The position numbers and the translations under genes are program-made. A DNA stretch of 64,000 bases from Microbacterium sp. zg-Y818. GTDB lineage: Bacteria > Actinomycetota > Actinomycetes > Actinomycetales > Microbacteriaceae. Shown here piece after piece: positions 7,969 through 16,563 of this stretch. The stretch is taken from assembly GCF_030246905.1 (NCBI RefSeq), contig NZ_CP126741.1, positions 124,001 through 188,000 of the forward strand, written 5' to 3'. The notes beneath the pieces were generated by a model. That model did not search any database. It saw nothing but the letters and a program-made list of their open reading frames with translations, and had not been told where the DNA came from. How positions within the stretch are numbered: the first letter of the stretch is position 1; each line of letters starts with the position of its first letter.

Positions 7969-8889
7969 TCAGTCGGCCCGGGTGATCACACCCCAGTGCA
8001 GCAGCCACTCCTCGCCCGGCTCGAGCATGCGGATTCCGGTGCCCGAGTTCAAGGCGTCGGGCGGGGCGGTCATCGGCTCGATGGCGATCGCCACGTCCTG
8101 CCCGGGGAAGCGGTCGGTCGTGAAGACCTGCAGGTAGTCGAAGCCGGGGCCGGCCCAGAGGTCGAGGCTCCTGCCGTCGGGTGCGGTGAGGACGGCGTGG
8201 GCGTTGCCGGCGCCGTCCCGCGCGACCGTGCCGTACGCGGTGTCGAGGTCGAGCTCGCCCACCGGGCGCGGCGTCCGCAGGTCGGTGGCGTCGTCCACGG
8301 GGACCTCGTCCACCGGCAGCTTCCGCTCATCGAGCAGGAAGCGGGTCGCGGCATCCAGCTGCACCGTCAGCTCGCCCGTCGGGACGCCCCCGATGCAGAA
8401 GTAGGGGTGCGTGCCCAGTGCGACCGGCGCGGGCATGTCTCCCAGGTTCAGGACGCGGTGGGTGACCGCGAGGGCGCCGTCGGTCACGGTGTACGTCACC
8501 TCGGTGGCGAGGTAGAACGGGTAGCCGGTCTGCGGGTACACATCGGCCGTCAGCGTGACGGTGTGCTCGGTGTACACCGCCGGCCGGTAGCCGACGAAGC
8601 GCAGCAGGCCGTGTGAGGCGTTGCCGGTCTGCGGCTCGGTGATCGCCAGCTGTCGTGTCACTCCGTCGCGCGTCCACTTTCCGTCGCGCACGCGGTTGGG
8701 CCACGGCACCAAGACGATGCCCGCCGCTGCGGGAGTCGGCGAACGGTCGGGGTACCGTGGCACGTAGTCGAACCCATCGACGGAGAAGGCCCGTAAAGCG
8801 CCGCCGACCTGCGATATCTCCGCCGTGGTGTTGCCGTGCTGCACCGTGAACCGGCGGCCGGTCGGGTCGTAGGGGAAGTGGGTGGTCAT
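7969..8889 (-). CDS. Aldose 1-epimerase family protein
   Basis: 306 residues. It interconverts alpha and beta anomers of hexoses in the cytosol. Family features are visible: VPWPNRVRDG early in the sequence, NASHGLLR (first catalytic His), GTHPYF (second catalytic His), and EPMTAPPDALNSG with the general-base Glu. It is a YphB/YihR-like member rather than a strict GalM, so the substrate may be another aldose or a sugar phosphate. It converges on the RND gene with 2 bp between stops and is divergent from the helicase gene. Confidence 0.88.
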   Translation of the reverse strand: MTTHFPYDPTGRRFTVQHGNTTAEISQVGGALRAFSVDGFDYVPRYPDRSPTPAAAGIVLVPWPNRVRDGKWTRDGVTRQLAITEPQTGNASHGLLRFVGYRPAVYTEHTVTLTADVYPQTGYPFYLATEVTYTVTDGALAVTHRVLNLGDMPAPVALGTHPYFCIGGVPTGELTVQLDAATRFLLDERKLPVDEVPVDDATDLRTPRPVGELDLDTAYGTVARDGAGNAHAVLTAPDGRSLDLWAGPGFDYLQVFTTDRFPGQDVAIAIEPMTAPPDALNSGTGIRMLEPGEEWLLHWGVITRAD

Positions 8890-8932
8890 CCCGTCATGGT
8901 AGGCCGCTGGGCACTTTCACAGGTGGCACACA

Positions 8933-8938
8933 TATACT
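8933..8938 (+). promoter_or_regulatory. Possible -10 element of the DEAD-box helicase promoter
   Basis: TATACT lies in an A/T-richer patch between the divergent epimerase and helicase genes. If used, it leaves a leader of about 180 nt before the helicase start, a length often seen for cold-shock RNA helicases. The -35 region is weak (GGCACT at 17 bp). Confidence 0.35.
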
Positions 8939-9128
8939 CGTTTGGTCGGCTTCGGACACTGCGCGTGGTGCGCGTGGATGGGTTTGTGAGTCCAAGGGGC
9001 CGATGGTGGGCGTCGATCGACGTGCATGACCACTATCGATAATGGCCCCGGCCGACGGATGTCCGGGTTATACCTGCGTGCCAGCGGGTGCTGTTCTCGT
9101 GTGAAAGAGAACCCAGAAGGACATATCC

Positions 9129-11309
9129 ATGCCCAAAAGCAAGAAGCCCGCAGGCGGCCGTCCGGCCAAGAACTTCGAGCCCCGCTACGGCGCGAAGACC
9201 AGCTTCCAGGACCGCAAGCGCCGTCCCGGTGAGGCATCGACCGGCACCGCCGGTTCCAAGAGCCCCAGCCACCGCGGCTACCGCGCCCCGGAGCAGACGA
9301 CGGATGCCGCGCCCAAGCGCCGCTGGTCGGCGCAGGAGAAGGTCGGCCGCGACGAGGCCCGCACAATCCGCGCCCACGCTCAGGGCGATGACCGCGGCGC
9401 CCGCCGCTTCGACGACCGTCCCCGCCGTGACGCGGCCGACCGTCCCGCCCGCTCGTACGACGACCGTCCGGCGCGTTCGTTCGACCGCCCGCAGCGTGAT
9501 GACCGCCCGGCTCGCTCGTTCGACGACCGTCCCCGCCGCGATGCCGGGGACCGTCCGGCCCGTTCCCACGACGACCGTCCGGCCCGCTCGTACGGTGACC
9601 GCCCGCAGCGTGATGACCGTCCGGCCCGTTCGTTCAGCGACCGCCCGGCTCGCTCGTACGACGACCGTCCCCGCCGTGACGCGGGTGACCGCCCGGCTCG
9701 TCCGTTCGGTGACCGCCCGCAGCGCGATGACCGTCCGGCCCGTTCGTTCAGCGACCGCCCGGCGCGTTCGTTCGACCGCCCGCAGCGTGATGACCGTCCG
9801 GCCCGTTCGTTCGGCGACCGCCCGGCTCGTTCGTACGACGACCGTCCCCGCCGCGACGCGGGTGACCGTCCGGCCCGTTCGTTCAGCGACCGCCCGGCTC
9901 GTTCGTACGACGACCGTCCCCGCCGCGACGCGGGTGACCGTCCCGCTCGTTCGTTCAGCGACCGCCCGGCGCGTTCGTTCGACGACCGTCCCCGCCGCGA
10001 TTCGGGTGACCGTCCGGCACGCTCGGACTGGAACGCCGAGTCCAAGACGAAGGCCCAGCAGGACCACGTCGACGTCGTGCACGAGCGTCTGCAGGCCGAG
10101 GCCGTGCAGGCCGTCGAGGTCGCAGATGTGAGCTTCTCGAGCCTTGGCCTGGGCGACAACATCGTCCGCGTGCTCAAGGACCTCGGCGCGCCGAGCCCCT
10201 TCCCGATCCAGGCGGCCACGATCGCCCCGATCCTCGAGGGCAAGGACGTGCTGGCCCGCGGCCGCACCGGCTCCGGCAAGACCATCGCCTTCGGCGCGCC
10301 CCTCGTGGAGTCGCTGCTGCGTTCGCAGGACGGCAAGCGTCGTGAGTTCGGCCGCAAGCCGAAGGCGCTCGTCCTCGCTCCGACGCGCGAGCTCGCGCTG
10401 CAGATCGACCGCACCATCCAGCCGATCGCCCGCAGCGTCGGCATCTTCACCACCCAGATCTACGGCGGCGTGCCCCAGGCGCGTCAGGTCGGTGCGCTGA
10501 AGAAGGGCGTCGACATCATCATCGGCACCCCGGGTCGCATCGAAGACCTCATTGCACAGGGCAAGCTCGACCTCTCCGAGGTTCAGATCGTCGTGCTGGA
10601 CGAGGCCGACCACATGTCGGAGCTCGGATTCCTCGAGCCCATGCAGCGGATCCTCCGCCTCGTCGCCGACGGCGCGCAGAAGCTGCTGTTCTCGGCCACG
10701 CTCGACCGCGAGGTTGCGGCACTGGTCGACGAGTTCCTCGTCGAGCCGGCCGTCTACGAGGTCGCCGGCGAGGACCAGGACTCCAGCACGATCAACCACC
10801 GCGTGCTCGTGATCGACCACCGCGACAAGGCCGAGATCCTGTCGTCGCTGGTGGACCGCGAAGGCAAGACGCTCGTCTTCGCCCGCACCCGCGCGTACGC
10901 CGAGATGCTCGCCGAGCAGTTCGACGACCAGGGCATCCCCGCGGTCGCCCTGCACGGTGACCTGAACCAGGCCAAGCGCACGCGCAACCTGCAGCGTCTC
11001 ACCGACGGGCGCGTCAGTGTGCTCGTCGCGACGGACGTCGCTGCGCGCGGCATCCACGTCGACGACATCGACCTGGTGATCCAGGCCGACGCACCCGACG
11101 AGTACAAGACGTACCTGCACCGCTCCGGCCGTACCGGCCGCGCGGGTCGCGCGGGCACCGTCGTCACCCTCATCCCGCGTCAGCGCCGTCGGCGCATGAC
11201 CGAGATGCTGGACCGCGCCGAGATCGAGGCTCCCTTCGACGAGGTGCGCGTGGGCGACGACCTGCTCGAAGAGCTGTCGGGCCGCCAGCTGGCGGACGTC
11301 GTCGCGTAA
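9129..11309 (+). CDS. DEAD-box RNA helicase with Arg/Asp-rich repeat arm
   Basis: 726 residues; ATG preceded by GAAGGA at 8 nt. Residues 1-90 are basic and disordered; about 93-300 are repeats of 'DDRPARSF/Y' and 'DDRPRRDAGDRPARS'; the helicase core starts near residue 333 with a Q motif (FSSLGL...PSPFPIQ). Core motifs in order are GRTGSGKT (Walker A, about 380), APTRELALQ, GTPGR, VLDEADHM (DEAD, about 490), SATLD, TRAYAE, and HRSGRTGRAGR (about 664). It remodels RNA duplexes in ribosome assembly, decay or cold adaptation. The arm resembles RGG-like phase-separating tails but at the N-terminus, where most DEAD proteins have it at the C-terminus. Confidence 0.93.
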   Translation: MPKSKKPAGGRPAKNFEPRYGAKTSFQDRKRRPGEASTGTAGSKSPSHRGYRAPEQTTDAAPKRRWSAQEKVGRDEARTIRAHAQGDDRGARRFDDRPRRDAADRPARSYDDRPARSFDRPQRDDRPARSFDDRPRRDAGDRPARSHDDRPARSYGDRPQRDDRPARSFSDRPARSYDDRPRRDAGDRPARPFGDRPQRDDRPARSFSDRPARSFDRPQRDDRPARSFGDRPARSYDDRPRRDAGDRPARSFSDRPARSYDDRPRRDAGDRPARSFSDRPARSFDDRPRRDSGDRPARSDWNAESKTKAQQDHVDVVHERLQAEAVQAVEVADVSFSSLGLGDNIVRVLKDLGAPSPFPIQAATIAPILEGKDVLARGRTGSGKTIAFGAPLVESLLRSQDGKRREFGRKPKALVLAPTRELALQIDRTIQPIARSVGIFTTQIYGGVPQARQVGALKKGVDIIIGTPGRIEDLIAQGKLDLSEVQIVVLDEADHMSELGFLEPMQRILRLVADGAQKLLFSATLDREVAALVDEFLVEPAVYEVAGEDQDSSTINHRVLVIDHRDKAEILSSLVDREGKTLVFARTRAYAEMLAEQFDDQGIPAVALHGDLNQAKRTRNLQRLTDGRVSVLVATDVAARGIHVDDIDLVIQADAPDEYKTYLHRSGRTGRAGRAGTVVTLIPRQRRRRMTEMLDRAEIEAPFDEVRVGDDLLEELSGRQLADVVA
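9405..10025 (+). repeat. Degenerate tandem repeats coding Arg/Asp-rich arm
   Basis: About 620 bp built from near-identical units of 24-45 nt such as GACCGTCCGGCCCGTTCGTT, coding DDRPARSF and DDRPRRD. The repetition is strong at DNA level, including synonymous sites, so the tract has probably expanded by recent duplication. It is coding, not intergenic. Confidence 0.9.
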
Positions 11310-11324
11310 CAGCGACACCTGAAC

Positions 11325-11360
11325 GCAGCGCCTCGGATCTTTCGCGATCCGGGGCGCTGC
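11325..11360 (+). terminator. Rho-independent-type hairpin after the helicase gene
   Basis: GCAGCGCC...GGCGCTGC closes an inner stem (CGGATC/GATCCG) with a TTTCGC loop; the stem is about 14 bp with one interruption. It starts 16 nt after the helicase stop and is followed by CTCGTCT, with no long U-tract. Confidence 0.75.
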
Positions 11361-11387
11361 CTCGTCTCCGCTGCAGGCGATCTGCGC

Positions 11388-11440
11388 GGTGCAGGAGATT
11401 CCGGCGGTGTTCGTCCTGCGCCGGTGACTTCTCCTGCACC
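11388..11440. repeat. Nested 53-bp palindrome between convergent genes
   Basis: Outer arms GGTGCAGGAGA/TCTCCTGCACC enclose inner arms CCGGCG/CGCCGG. It lies between the helicase terminator and the 3' end of the radical SAM gene. The design matches the 59-bp elements elsewhere in the window, but the sequence differs. It may end transcription from the minus strand, or belong to a second palindrome family. Confidence 0.7.
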
Positions 11441-11529
11441 GGCGACGGGAGCTGGCGGCATCCGCTTCCGCATCCCGCTGGCGTGGCCGGTATGAGGCGC
11501 GCCGGGCGGCCCCCGTGCGGCGTCTGTCG

Positions 11530-12591
11530 TCAGAAGAGCATGGGTGCGGCAGCCGCCGCCGTCACCGCCGCCTTGCCCCGCGAGGTTGTCACGACGGGGC
11601 CGGGCCGCGGCGGCCGGCGCGGTTCGTCGTCCTCCTCTGCGCCGTTCAGCCGGTGCAGCCGCAACAGGGGGCGCACGCGCCGGGCGAGCCAGGTGCGATA
11701 GGCCTTCGGTGCCATGACGGATGCCCCGGGGTAGAGGCCGTGGTAGGACGACACCAACTCGGGGTGCTCGCGGGCGAGCCACTGCAGGAACCAGGGCTTC
11801 ACGCCCGGGCGCAGGTGCATCGCCCCCCAGACCACGCGTCCGGCTCCCGCCTCCGCGATGCGCCGCAGCGCGTCGTCGAGGACGGCGACCGAGTCGGTCA
11901 GGTGCGGCACGATCGGCATGAGGAACACCGTCACCCGAAAGCCCGCCTCGCGCGCAGCGCGCACGGTCTCCAGTCGAGCCTGGAACGACGGCGCCCCCGG
12001 CTCGATGGCCGCACGCAGCGATTCGTCGGCCACCGCGATCGACATCGCCAGCGACACCGGAACGTGCGCTGCCGCCTCTCGCAGCAGGGGGAGATCGCGG
12101 CGGATCAGCGTGCCCTTGGTCAGCACCGAGAACGGCGTGCCCGACTCGGTCAGCGCGCCGATGACGCCGGGCATGAGAGCGTACCGCCCCTCGGCTCGCT
12201 GATAGGGGTCGGTGTTGGTGCCGAGGGCCACCGTCTCGCGCGTCCAGGACCCGCGCCGCACCTCGCGCGCGAGCACGTCGGCCACGTTGATCTTGACGAC
12301 GATCTGCGAGTCGAAGTCGCTCCCGGCATCCATGTCGAGGTACTCGTGCGTGCCGCGGGCGAAGCAATACACGCATGCGTGGCTGCAGCCGCGGTAGGGG
12401 TTGACGGTCCAGTCGAAGGGCATCGCCGAGACCGCCGGCACGCGGTTCAGAGCGCTCTTGCACTGCACCTCGTGGAATGTCATCCCGGCGAACTCGGGGG
12501 TCGTCACCGAACGCACCAGGCCGTCGATGCGCTCCATCCCAGGGAGCGCATCGGCATCCACGACTCCGAGTTCCTGCCCCTGCCACCGCAT
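11530..12591 (-). CDS. Rv2578c-family radical SAM protein
   Basis: 353 residues from the conserved start MRWQGQELGVVDADAL; further upstream codons look non-coding. The radical SAM cluster motif is RGCSHACVYCFAR (CxxxCxxC), followed by 'DFDSQIVVKIN', 'LGTNTDPYQ' and 'VLTKGTLIRRDLPLL', as in the spore-photoproduct-lyase-like Rv2578c family. It should bind a 4Fe-4S cluster and generate a 5'-deoxyadenosyl radical; the substrate is unknown, with DNA repair often suggested. The C-terminal ~30 residues are low-complexity and basic. It is divergent from the VanY gene. Confidence 0.88.
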   Translation of the reverse strand: MRWQGQELGVVDADALPGMERIDGLVRSVTTPEFAGMTFHEVQCKSALNRVPAVSAMPFDWTVNPYRGCSHACVYCFARGTHEYLDMDAGSDFDSQIVVKINVADVLAREVRRGSWTRETVALGTNTDPYQRAEGRYALMPGVIGALTESGTPFSVLTKGTLIRRDLPLLREAAAHVPVSLAMSIAVADESLRAAIEPGAPSFQARLETVRAAREAGFRVTVFLMPIVPHLTDSVAVLDDALRRIAEAGAGRVVWGAMHLRPGVKPWFLQWLAREHPELVSSYHGLYPGASVMAPKAYRTWLARRVRPLLRLHRLNGAEEDDEPRRPPRPGPVVTTSRGKAAVTAAAAAPMLF

Positions 12592-12708
12592 CGCTCCATG
12601 GGAACAGAACTTCGACACTATGTCAATGCGGACCCTTGTTGGAGTCGAACGCGGACGCGCCCGCGGGCGGTGCTCCCGCGTCGCGCCGGCGCGGGGGACA
12701 ATGGACAC

Positions 12709-13755
12709 GTGACGGACCCCGAACCGCCTGCATCCCGCCGCGCGCTGCGCACGGCGGGAGTCGGCGCGCCGTCGTCACGCCGCCGCGCCCGTCGGGCCGC
12801 GCGTCGGCGACGAGCGCTGGTGCTCGGTGGTGCGGCTGCACTGGTGCTGTGGGGCGTGATCGCGCTGACATCTGCGCTGCTGGGCGCGGCCGGCGAACAA
12901 GACGCCGTCGACGCCCAGTCCGCTCGAAGCGCGGCGCCGGTGCCCTGGGCCACGGCCCTTCCGGTGCCGACGATGGTCGGCACCGCGACGGCTGCCCCCT
13001 CGGCCGACGCGCAGCCATCGGCAGAGCCGACAGAGGGCATCTGCGCCGACGCTGCGGTGGCGGGGGCCCTGGCGGCCGGCGACGACGTCGCCGTGATCGC
13101 CGCAGCCGGGGGTGCGCCCGCGTTCCGTGAGGCCGTGGCGCGGGGAGCGGCGCCCTGCATCGACCTCGCCGATCCGGGCCGTATCTGGGTCGTCGTCAAC
13201 AAGCTCCGCGCCTACGCCGTGCCGGACTACGCGCCGTCGTCGCTGGTGGCAGCGGGGTCGGTCCCCGGCGGCAATCAGGCGATCCTGCGGGCCGATGCCG
13301 CGGCGGCCCTGCAGAGCATGTCCGACGCCGCGCGCATCGCGGGCGCCGAGTTCGGCGTGCAGAGCGGATACCGCTCGTTCGGCATGCAGCAGTCGATCTA
13401 CAACGCGCACGTCGAACAGCGCGGGGTGGCGGCGACCGAGTTGGTCAGCGCGCGGCCGGGATACAGCGAGCACCAGTCCGGGCTCGCCATCGACGTCGTC
13501 CCGTGCGGCAACGGCTGTGGTGGCCTCGACGATCTCGCCGGCACGGCCGCCGACCAGTGGATCCGCGCGCACGCGTGGGAGCACGGCTGGATCGTCCGGT
13601 ATGAGGATGGCTACACCCCCATCACCGGCTACGCCTACGAGCCATGGCATCTGCGCTACGTGGGCGTCGACCTCGCGCGGGCGTACCACGACGGCGGGTT
13701 CCACTCGCTCGAGGAATTCTTCGAGCTGGCCCCCGCCCCGGACTACGCCGACTAG
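12709..13755 (+). CDS. M15-family D-Ala-D-Ala carboxypeptidase (VanY-like), membrane anchored
   Basis: 348 residues; GTG start. An Arg-rich cytosolic segment (about 15-38) and one TM helix (about 39-60) place the enzyme outside the cell. After a Ser/Pro/Ala-rich linker comes the VanY domain: SGYRSFGMQQ, the zinc ligands in YSEHQSGLAIDVV (His, Asp) and EPWHLRYVG (Glu, His). It trims the terminal D-Ala from peptidoglycan stem peptides. Two Cys near CGNGCGG may form a disulfide. No van resistance genes are nearby, so it is a housekeeping cell-wall peptidase rather than glycopeptide resistance. Confidence 0.9.
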   Translation: MTDPEPPASRRALRTAGVGAPSSRRRARRAARRRRALVLGGAAALVLWGVIALTSALLGAAGEQDAVDAQSARSAAPVPWATALPVPTMVGTATAAPSADAQPSAEPTEGICADAAVAGALAAGDDVAVIAAAGGAPAFREAVARGAAPCIDLADPGRIWVVVNKLRAYAVPDYAPSSLVAAGSVPGGNQAILRADAAAALQSMSDAARIAGAEFGVQSGYRSFGMQQSIYNAHVEQRGVAATELVSARPGYSEHQSGLAIDVVPCGNGCGGLDDLAGTAADQWIRAHAWEHGWIVRYEDGYTPITGYAYEPWHLRYVGVDLARAYHDGGFHSLEEFFELAPAPDYAD

Positions 13756-13804
13756 TCGGCGCGCGGCCCGGGGGCGGGGGCGTGGATCGGTGCCGACGCC
13801 TGGC

Positions 13805-14959
13805 TCAGGCGCCGCTGGGTGTCAGCTCCGACGCGGCCCGCTGCTCTTCCCACGTGGGGTAGTCGGTGTACGCCTCTTCGCCGCCGCCGTAGCCGCGTCT
13901 CAGGTCGGTCTCGTTGATGGGCCAGTCGTTCTGCATCCGCTCGACCAGGTCGGGGTTGGACATGTAGGCGCGACCGAAGACGAACAGATCCGCCTTGCCG
14001 GCGTCGAGGGCGTTCTGGGCGAGTTCCTTCGTCAGGTCGCCGGAGGCGATCACCGTGCCGTTGTAGCGCTCCCGGATGAACTCGTAAGGGAAGCGGTGCC
14101 AGATCTCACCGTTGACGATCTCGTCGTTCGGCTGGTTGGCAAGTGTCCGCAGGCTCTCGGGGGTCTGGAAGGCGACGTACGCGAGGTCGAGGTCGTTGAG
14201 TCGGTCCAGGAGGACCGAGTACGTCTGTTCCACCTCGTTCTCCGCGATGCCGTTGTACCGGATGTTCGGGGAGATCTTCACGCCGATACGGTGACTCGTG
14301 CCCCACGCCTCGATCAGGCGGCGAAGCACCTGGATGATGAACTCGGTGCGCTTCTCGGGGGTGCCCCCGAACTCGTCGGTGCGCTGGTTCGCCTCGTCCG
14401 AGAGGAACTGGTGAGGCAGGTAGCCGGAGGCGCCGTGCAGCTCGATGCCGTCGAAGCCGGCGGCCTTGGTGCGCACTGCGGCCTTGTAGTAGTCCTCGAT
14501 GAGGTCCCAGGTCTCCGCCGTGGTCAATGCGTGCAGGTCGGTCGTCATCTGGGAGTACCCGCTCTGACGGGTGAAGATCATCGCGTCGGCAGGCACGGTG
14601 CTCGGCGCGACCATCTGCAGTCCGCCGTTGTTCACTTCGTGTCCGACGCGGCCGGTGTGCTCGGACTGCAGGAAGATCCGGCCGCCCTTCGCATGCACCG
14701 CGTCGGTCACGACCCGCCAGGCATCCTCCTGCTCCTGGGTCGCGATGCCGGGGATGTCGAAGTATCCCTGCCCGCGCCGTTCGGGCCAGGTCCCCTCTGA
14801 GATGATGAGCCCCGCCGAGGCTCGCTGTGCATAGTGCAGCGCCATCAGAGGGGTGGGAACGCCTTCGGGCGTCGCCTTGGCGCGGGTCATCGGACCCATG
14901 ACGATTCGGTTGGGGAGAGTGAGGTCCTTCAGCTGGAACTCATCGAACAGGGAGGGCAT
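13805..14959 (-). CDS. Old-yellow-enzyme family alkene reductase (NemA/XenB-like)
   Basis: 384 residues; ATG with AAAGG 6 nt upstream (MPSLFDEFQLKDLTLPNRIV). This is an FMN beta/alpha barrel that reduces activated C=C bonds or nitro compounds with NAD(P)H. Visible are MGPMTRAK (FMN binding), LQSEHTGRVGH, FDGIELHGASGYLPHQFLSD with the substrate-binding His, NQRTDEFGG, and the phosphate-binding VIASGD...FGRAYMSNPDL at the C-terminus. A 15-bp perfect palindrome lies 17 bp upstream of the start and is likely its operator; electrophile-responsive repressors commonly control such enzymes. Confidence 0.92.
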   Translation of the reverse strand: MPSLFDEFQLKDLTLPNRIVMGPMTRAKATPEGVPTPLMALHYAQRASAGLIISEGTWPERRGQGYFDIPGIATQEQEDAWRVVTDAVHAKGGRIFLQSEHTGRVGHEVNNGGLQMVAPSTVPADAMIFTRQSGYSQMTTDLHALTTAETWDLIEDYYKAAVRTKAAGFDGIELHGASGYLPHQFLSDEANQRTDEFGGTPEKRTEFIIQVLRRLIEAWGTSHRIGVKISPNIRYNGIAENEVEQTYSVLLDRLNDLDLAYVAFQTPESLRTLANQPNDEIVNGEIWHRFPYEFIRERYNGTVIASGDLTKELAQNALDAGKADLFVFGRAYMSNPDLVERMQNDWPINETDLRRGYGGGEEAYTDYPTWEEQRAASELTPSGA

Positions 14960-14976
14960 GATCGCCTTTCGGTCTA

Positions 14977-14991
14977 TGTGGTCAGACCACA
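14977..14991. promoter_or_regulatory. Perfect palindrome TGTGGTCAGACCACA, probable operator
   Basis: Seven-base arms around a single central A. The TGGTC-N-GACCA core fits GntR/FadR-type or TetR-type operators. It sits 17 bp before the alkene-reductase start, where a bound repressor would cover the promoter. No regulator gene is adjacent, so the cognate protein is encoded elsewhere. Confidence 0.65.
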
Positions 14992-15226
14992 CGCTAGCAG
15001 TTGGGAGACGCCTGCGCACCACTTGTTTTCGGAAGCGAAGCGCCCACTCATGCGGCGGTACTCAGTGCCGCAGGTCGCGGCATCCGATCTCACGAAGGTC
15101 TACGCGCCGGACGCCCGACGGCCTAGACTCAGGGCATGGCGGCGCCGCCCATCCGAGCGCGCGGCCGCACCGAGACTGTGAGCAGCATGGCGGCCCGTCC
15201 GCCCACAAACCGAAGGGGGTTTGCGC

Positions 15227-16390
15227 ATGGAGCGTGACATCTACGACGAGGACCACGAGGCATTCCGCGAGGTCGTCCGCGAGTTCATCAAGCGGTACGC
15301 GACGAACGAGAAGCGCGAGAAGTGGGATGCCGACGGCGAGATCGACCGCGAGACCATGCTCGCCGCGGGCGAGTCGGGCCTGATCGGGCTCTCGGTGCCG
15401 GAGGAGTTCGGCGGCGCCGGCATGCTGCAGGACTACCGCTTCCGCACGATCGTCAACGAAGAGGTCATCGGCGCCGGTGCCGGGTCGCTCGCGGGTGCCT
15501 TCGGCATTCAGGACGACCTCGCGGTGCCCTACATCGTGCACATGGGCACGCAGGCGCAGAAGGAGAAGTGGCTGCCCCGCATGGCCACCGGCGAGGTGCT
15601 CGGCGCGCTGGCGATGACCGAGCCCGGCGCCGGCAGCGACCTGCGCGGCATCAAGACCACCGCCAAGAAGGTCGACGGCGGCTACATCGTCAACGGCGCG
15701 AAGACGTTCATCTCCTCCGGCAAGACCGCCGACATCGTGGTGACCTTCGTCAAGACCGGTGAAGGCACGCGCCCCGACGCCTTCAGCCTGCTGATCATCG
15801 AGAACGGCATGGCCGGCTTCGACCACGGCAAGAAGCTGAACAAGATGGGCTCGCACGGTCACGACACCGCCGAGCTGTCGTTCACCGACGTGTTCGTGCC
15901 CGAGGAGAACCTCATCAGCGGCACCGAGGGCCAGGGCTTCGTCCAGCTGATGATGAACCTGCCGCTCGAACGTCTGTCGATCGGCATCGCCGCGGCATCC
16001 GCTTCGGAGGCCGCGCTGGCGTGGACGGTGGAGTACACCAAGAGCCGCGAGGCCTTCGGTGAGCGCATCATCGACTTCCAGAACACCCGCTTCAAGCTCG
16101 CCGACGTCGCCACGACGGTGGACGTCATGTGGGCCTACCTCGACAAGGCGCTCATGGCCTACAAAGAGGGCAAGCTCACGGGCGAAGAGGCCGCGAAGGT
16201 GAAGTTCTGGACCACCGACCGCGAGTGGGAGATCCTCGACACCTGCGTGCAGCTGCACGGCGGCTACGGGTACATCACCGAGTACCCCATCGCCCGGGCC
16301 TTCCTCGACGCGCGCGTGCACCGGATCTACGGCGGCACGAACGAGATCATGCGCGACATCGTCAGCCGCAAGATCGCCGGCAAGCGCTGA
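15227..16390 (+). CDS. Acyl-CoA dehydrogenase
   Basis: 387 residues; the ATG with AAGGGGG 7 nt upstream is chosen over a TTG six bases earlier. It is an FAD enzyme that introduces the alpha-beta double bond in acyl-CoA. Motifs: AMTEPGAGSDLRGI (FAD/substrate loop), KTFISSG, YTKSREAFGERIIDFQNTRF, QLHGGYGYITEYPIARAFLDARV and IYGGTNEIMRDIVSRKI. The catalytic Glu is probably in YGGTNEIM, the position used by short-chain and isovaleryl-type members. It stands alone, with a terminator hairpin after it and no other beta-oxidation gene beside it. Confidence 0.93.
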   Translation: MERDIYDEDHEAFREVVREFIKRYATNEKREKWDADGEIDRETMLAAGESGLIGLSVPEEFGGAGMLQDYRFRTIVNEEVIGAGAGSLAGAFGIQDDLAVPYIVHMGTQAQKEKWLPRMATGEVLGALAMTEPGAGSDLRGIKTTAKKVDGGYIVNGAKTFISSGKTADIVVTFVKTGEGTRPDAFSLLIIENGMAGFDHGKKLNKMGSHGHDTAELSFTDVFVPEENLISGTEGQGFVQLMMNLPLERLSIGIAAASASEAALAWTVEYTKSREAFGERIIDFQNTRFKLADVATTVDVMWAYLDKALMAYKEGKLTGEEAAKVKFWTTDREWEILDTCVQLHGGYGYITEYPIARAFLDARVHRIYGGTNEIMRDIVSRKIAGKR

Positions 16391-16406
16391 CGCGCACCTG
16401 ACGCAC

Positions 16407-16442
16407 CGGATGCCGCGGTCCCTCCGGGGGTCGCGGCATCCG
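16407..16442 (+). terminator. Terminator hairpin after acyl-CoA dehydrogenase
   Basis: An 11-bp perfect stem CGGATGCCGCG/CGCGGCATCCG with a 14-nt loop starts 16 nt after the stop codon. Confidence 0.75.
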
Positions 16443-16498
16443 TCGTTCGTGCCGGTGCCCGCGCTCCGCGCCCGCGCCCGCCGCCGCATCCGCCCGTC

Positions 16499-16563
16499 GA
16501 GACACCGCGTTTCGGATGAGACACCACGCATTGCGTGGTTTCCCATCCGAGAAGTGATTTCTC
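16499..16563. repeat. 65-bp extended palindrome overlapping the ecfT stop
   Basis: Core ACCACGCA-T-TGCGTGGT is flanked by CGGATG/CATCCG and outer GAGACAC/GTGATTTCTC arms, making one long interrupted hairpin. It lies between the convergent acyl-CoA dehydrogenase and ecfT genes and touches the ecfT stop codon, so it can serve as the ecfT terminator. The GAGACACC and CATCCGA words suggest a mobile palindrome rather than a simple terminator. Confidence 0.65.

Noticed and set aside
9405..10025. Possible CRISPR array because of regular short repeats
   Set aside because: Units keep the reading frame of the helicase, have no unique spacers and no cas genes are near.
9033..11318. A 761-codon antisense frame with regular repeats
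   Set aside because: The repeats mirror the DDRPARS coding repeats of the helicase; no SD or family signature.
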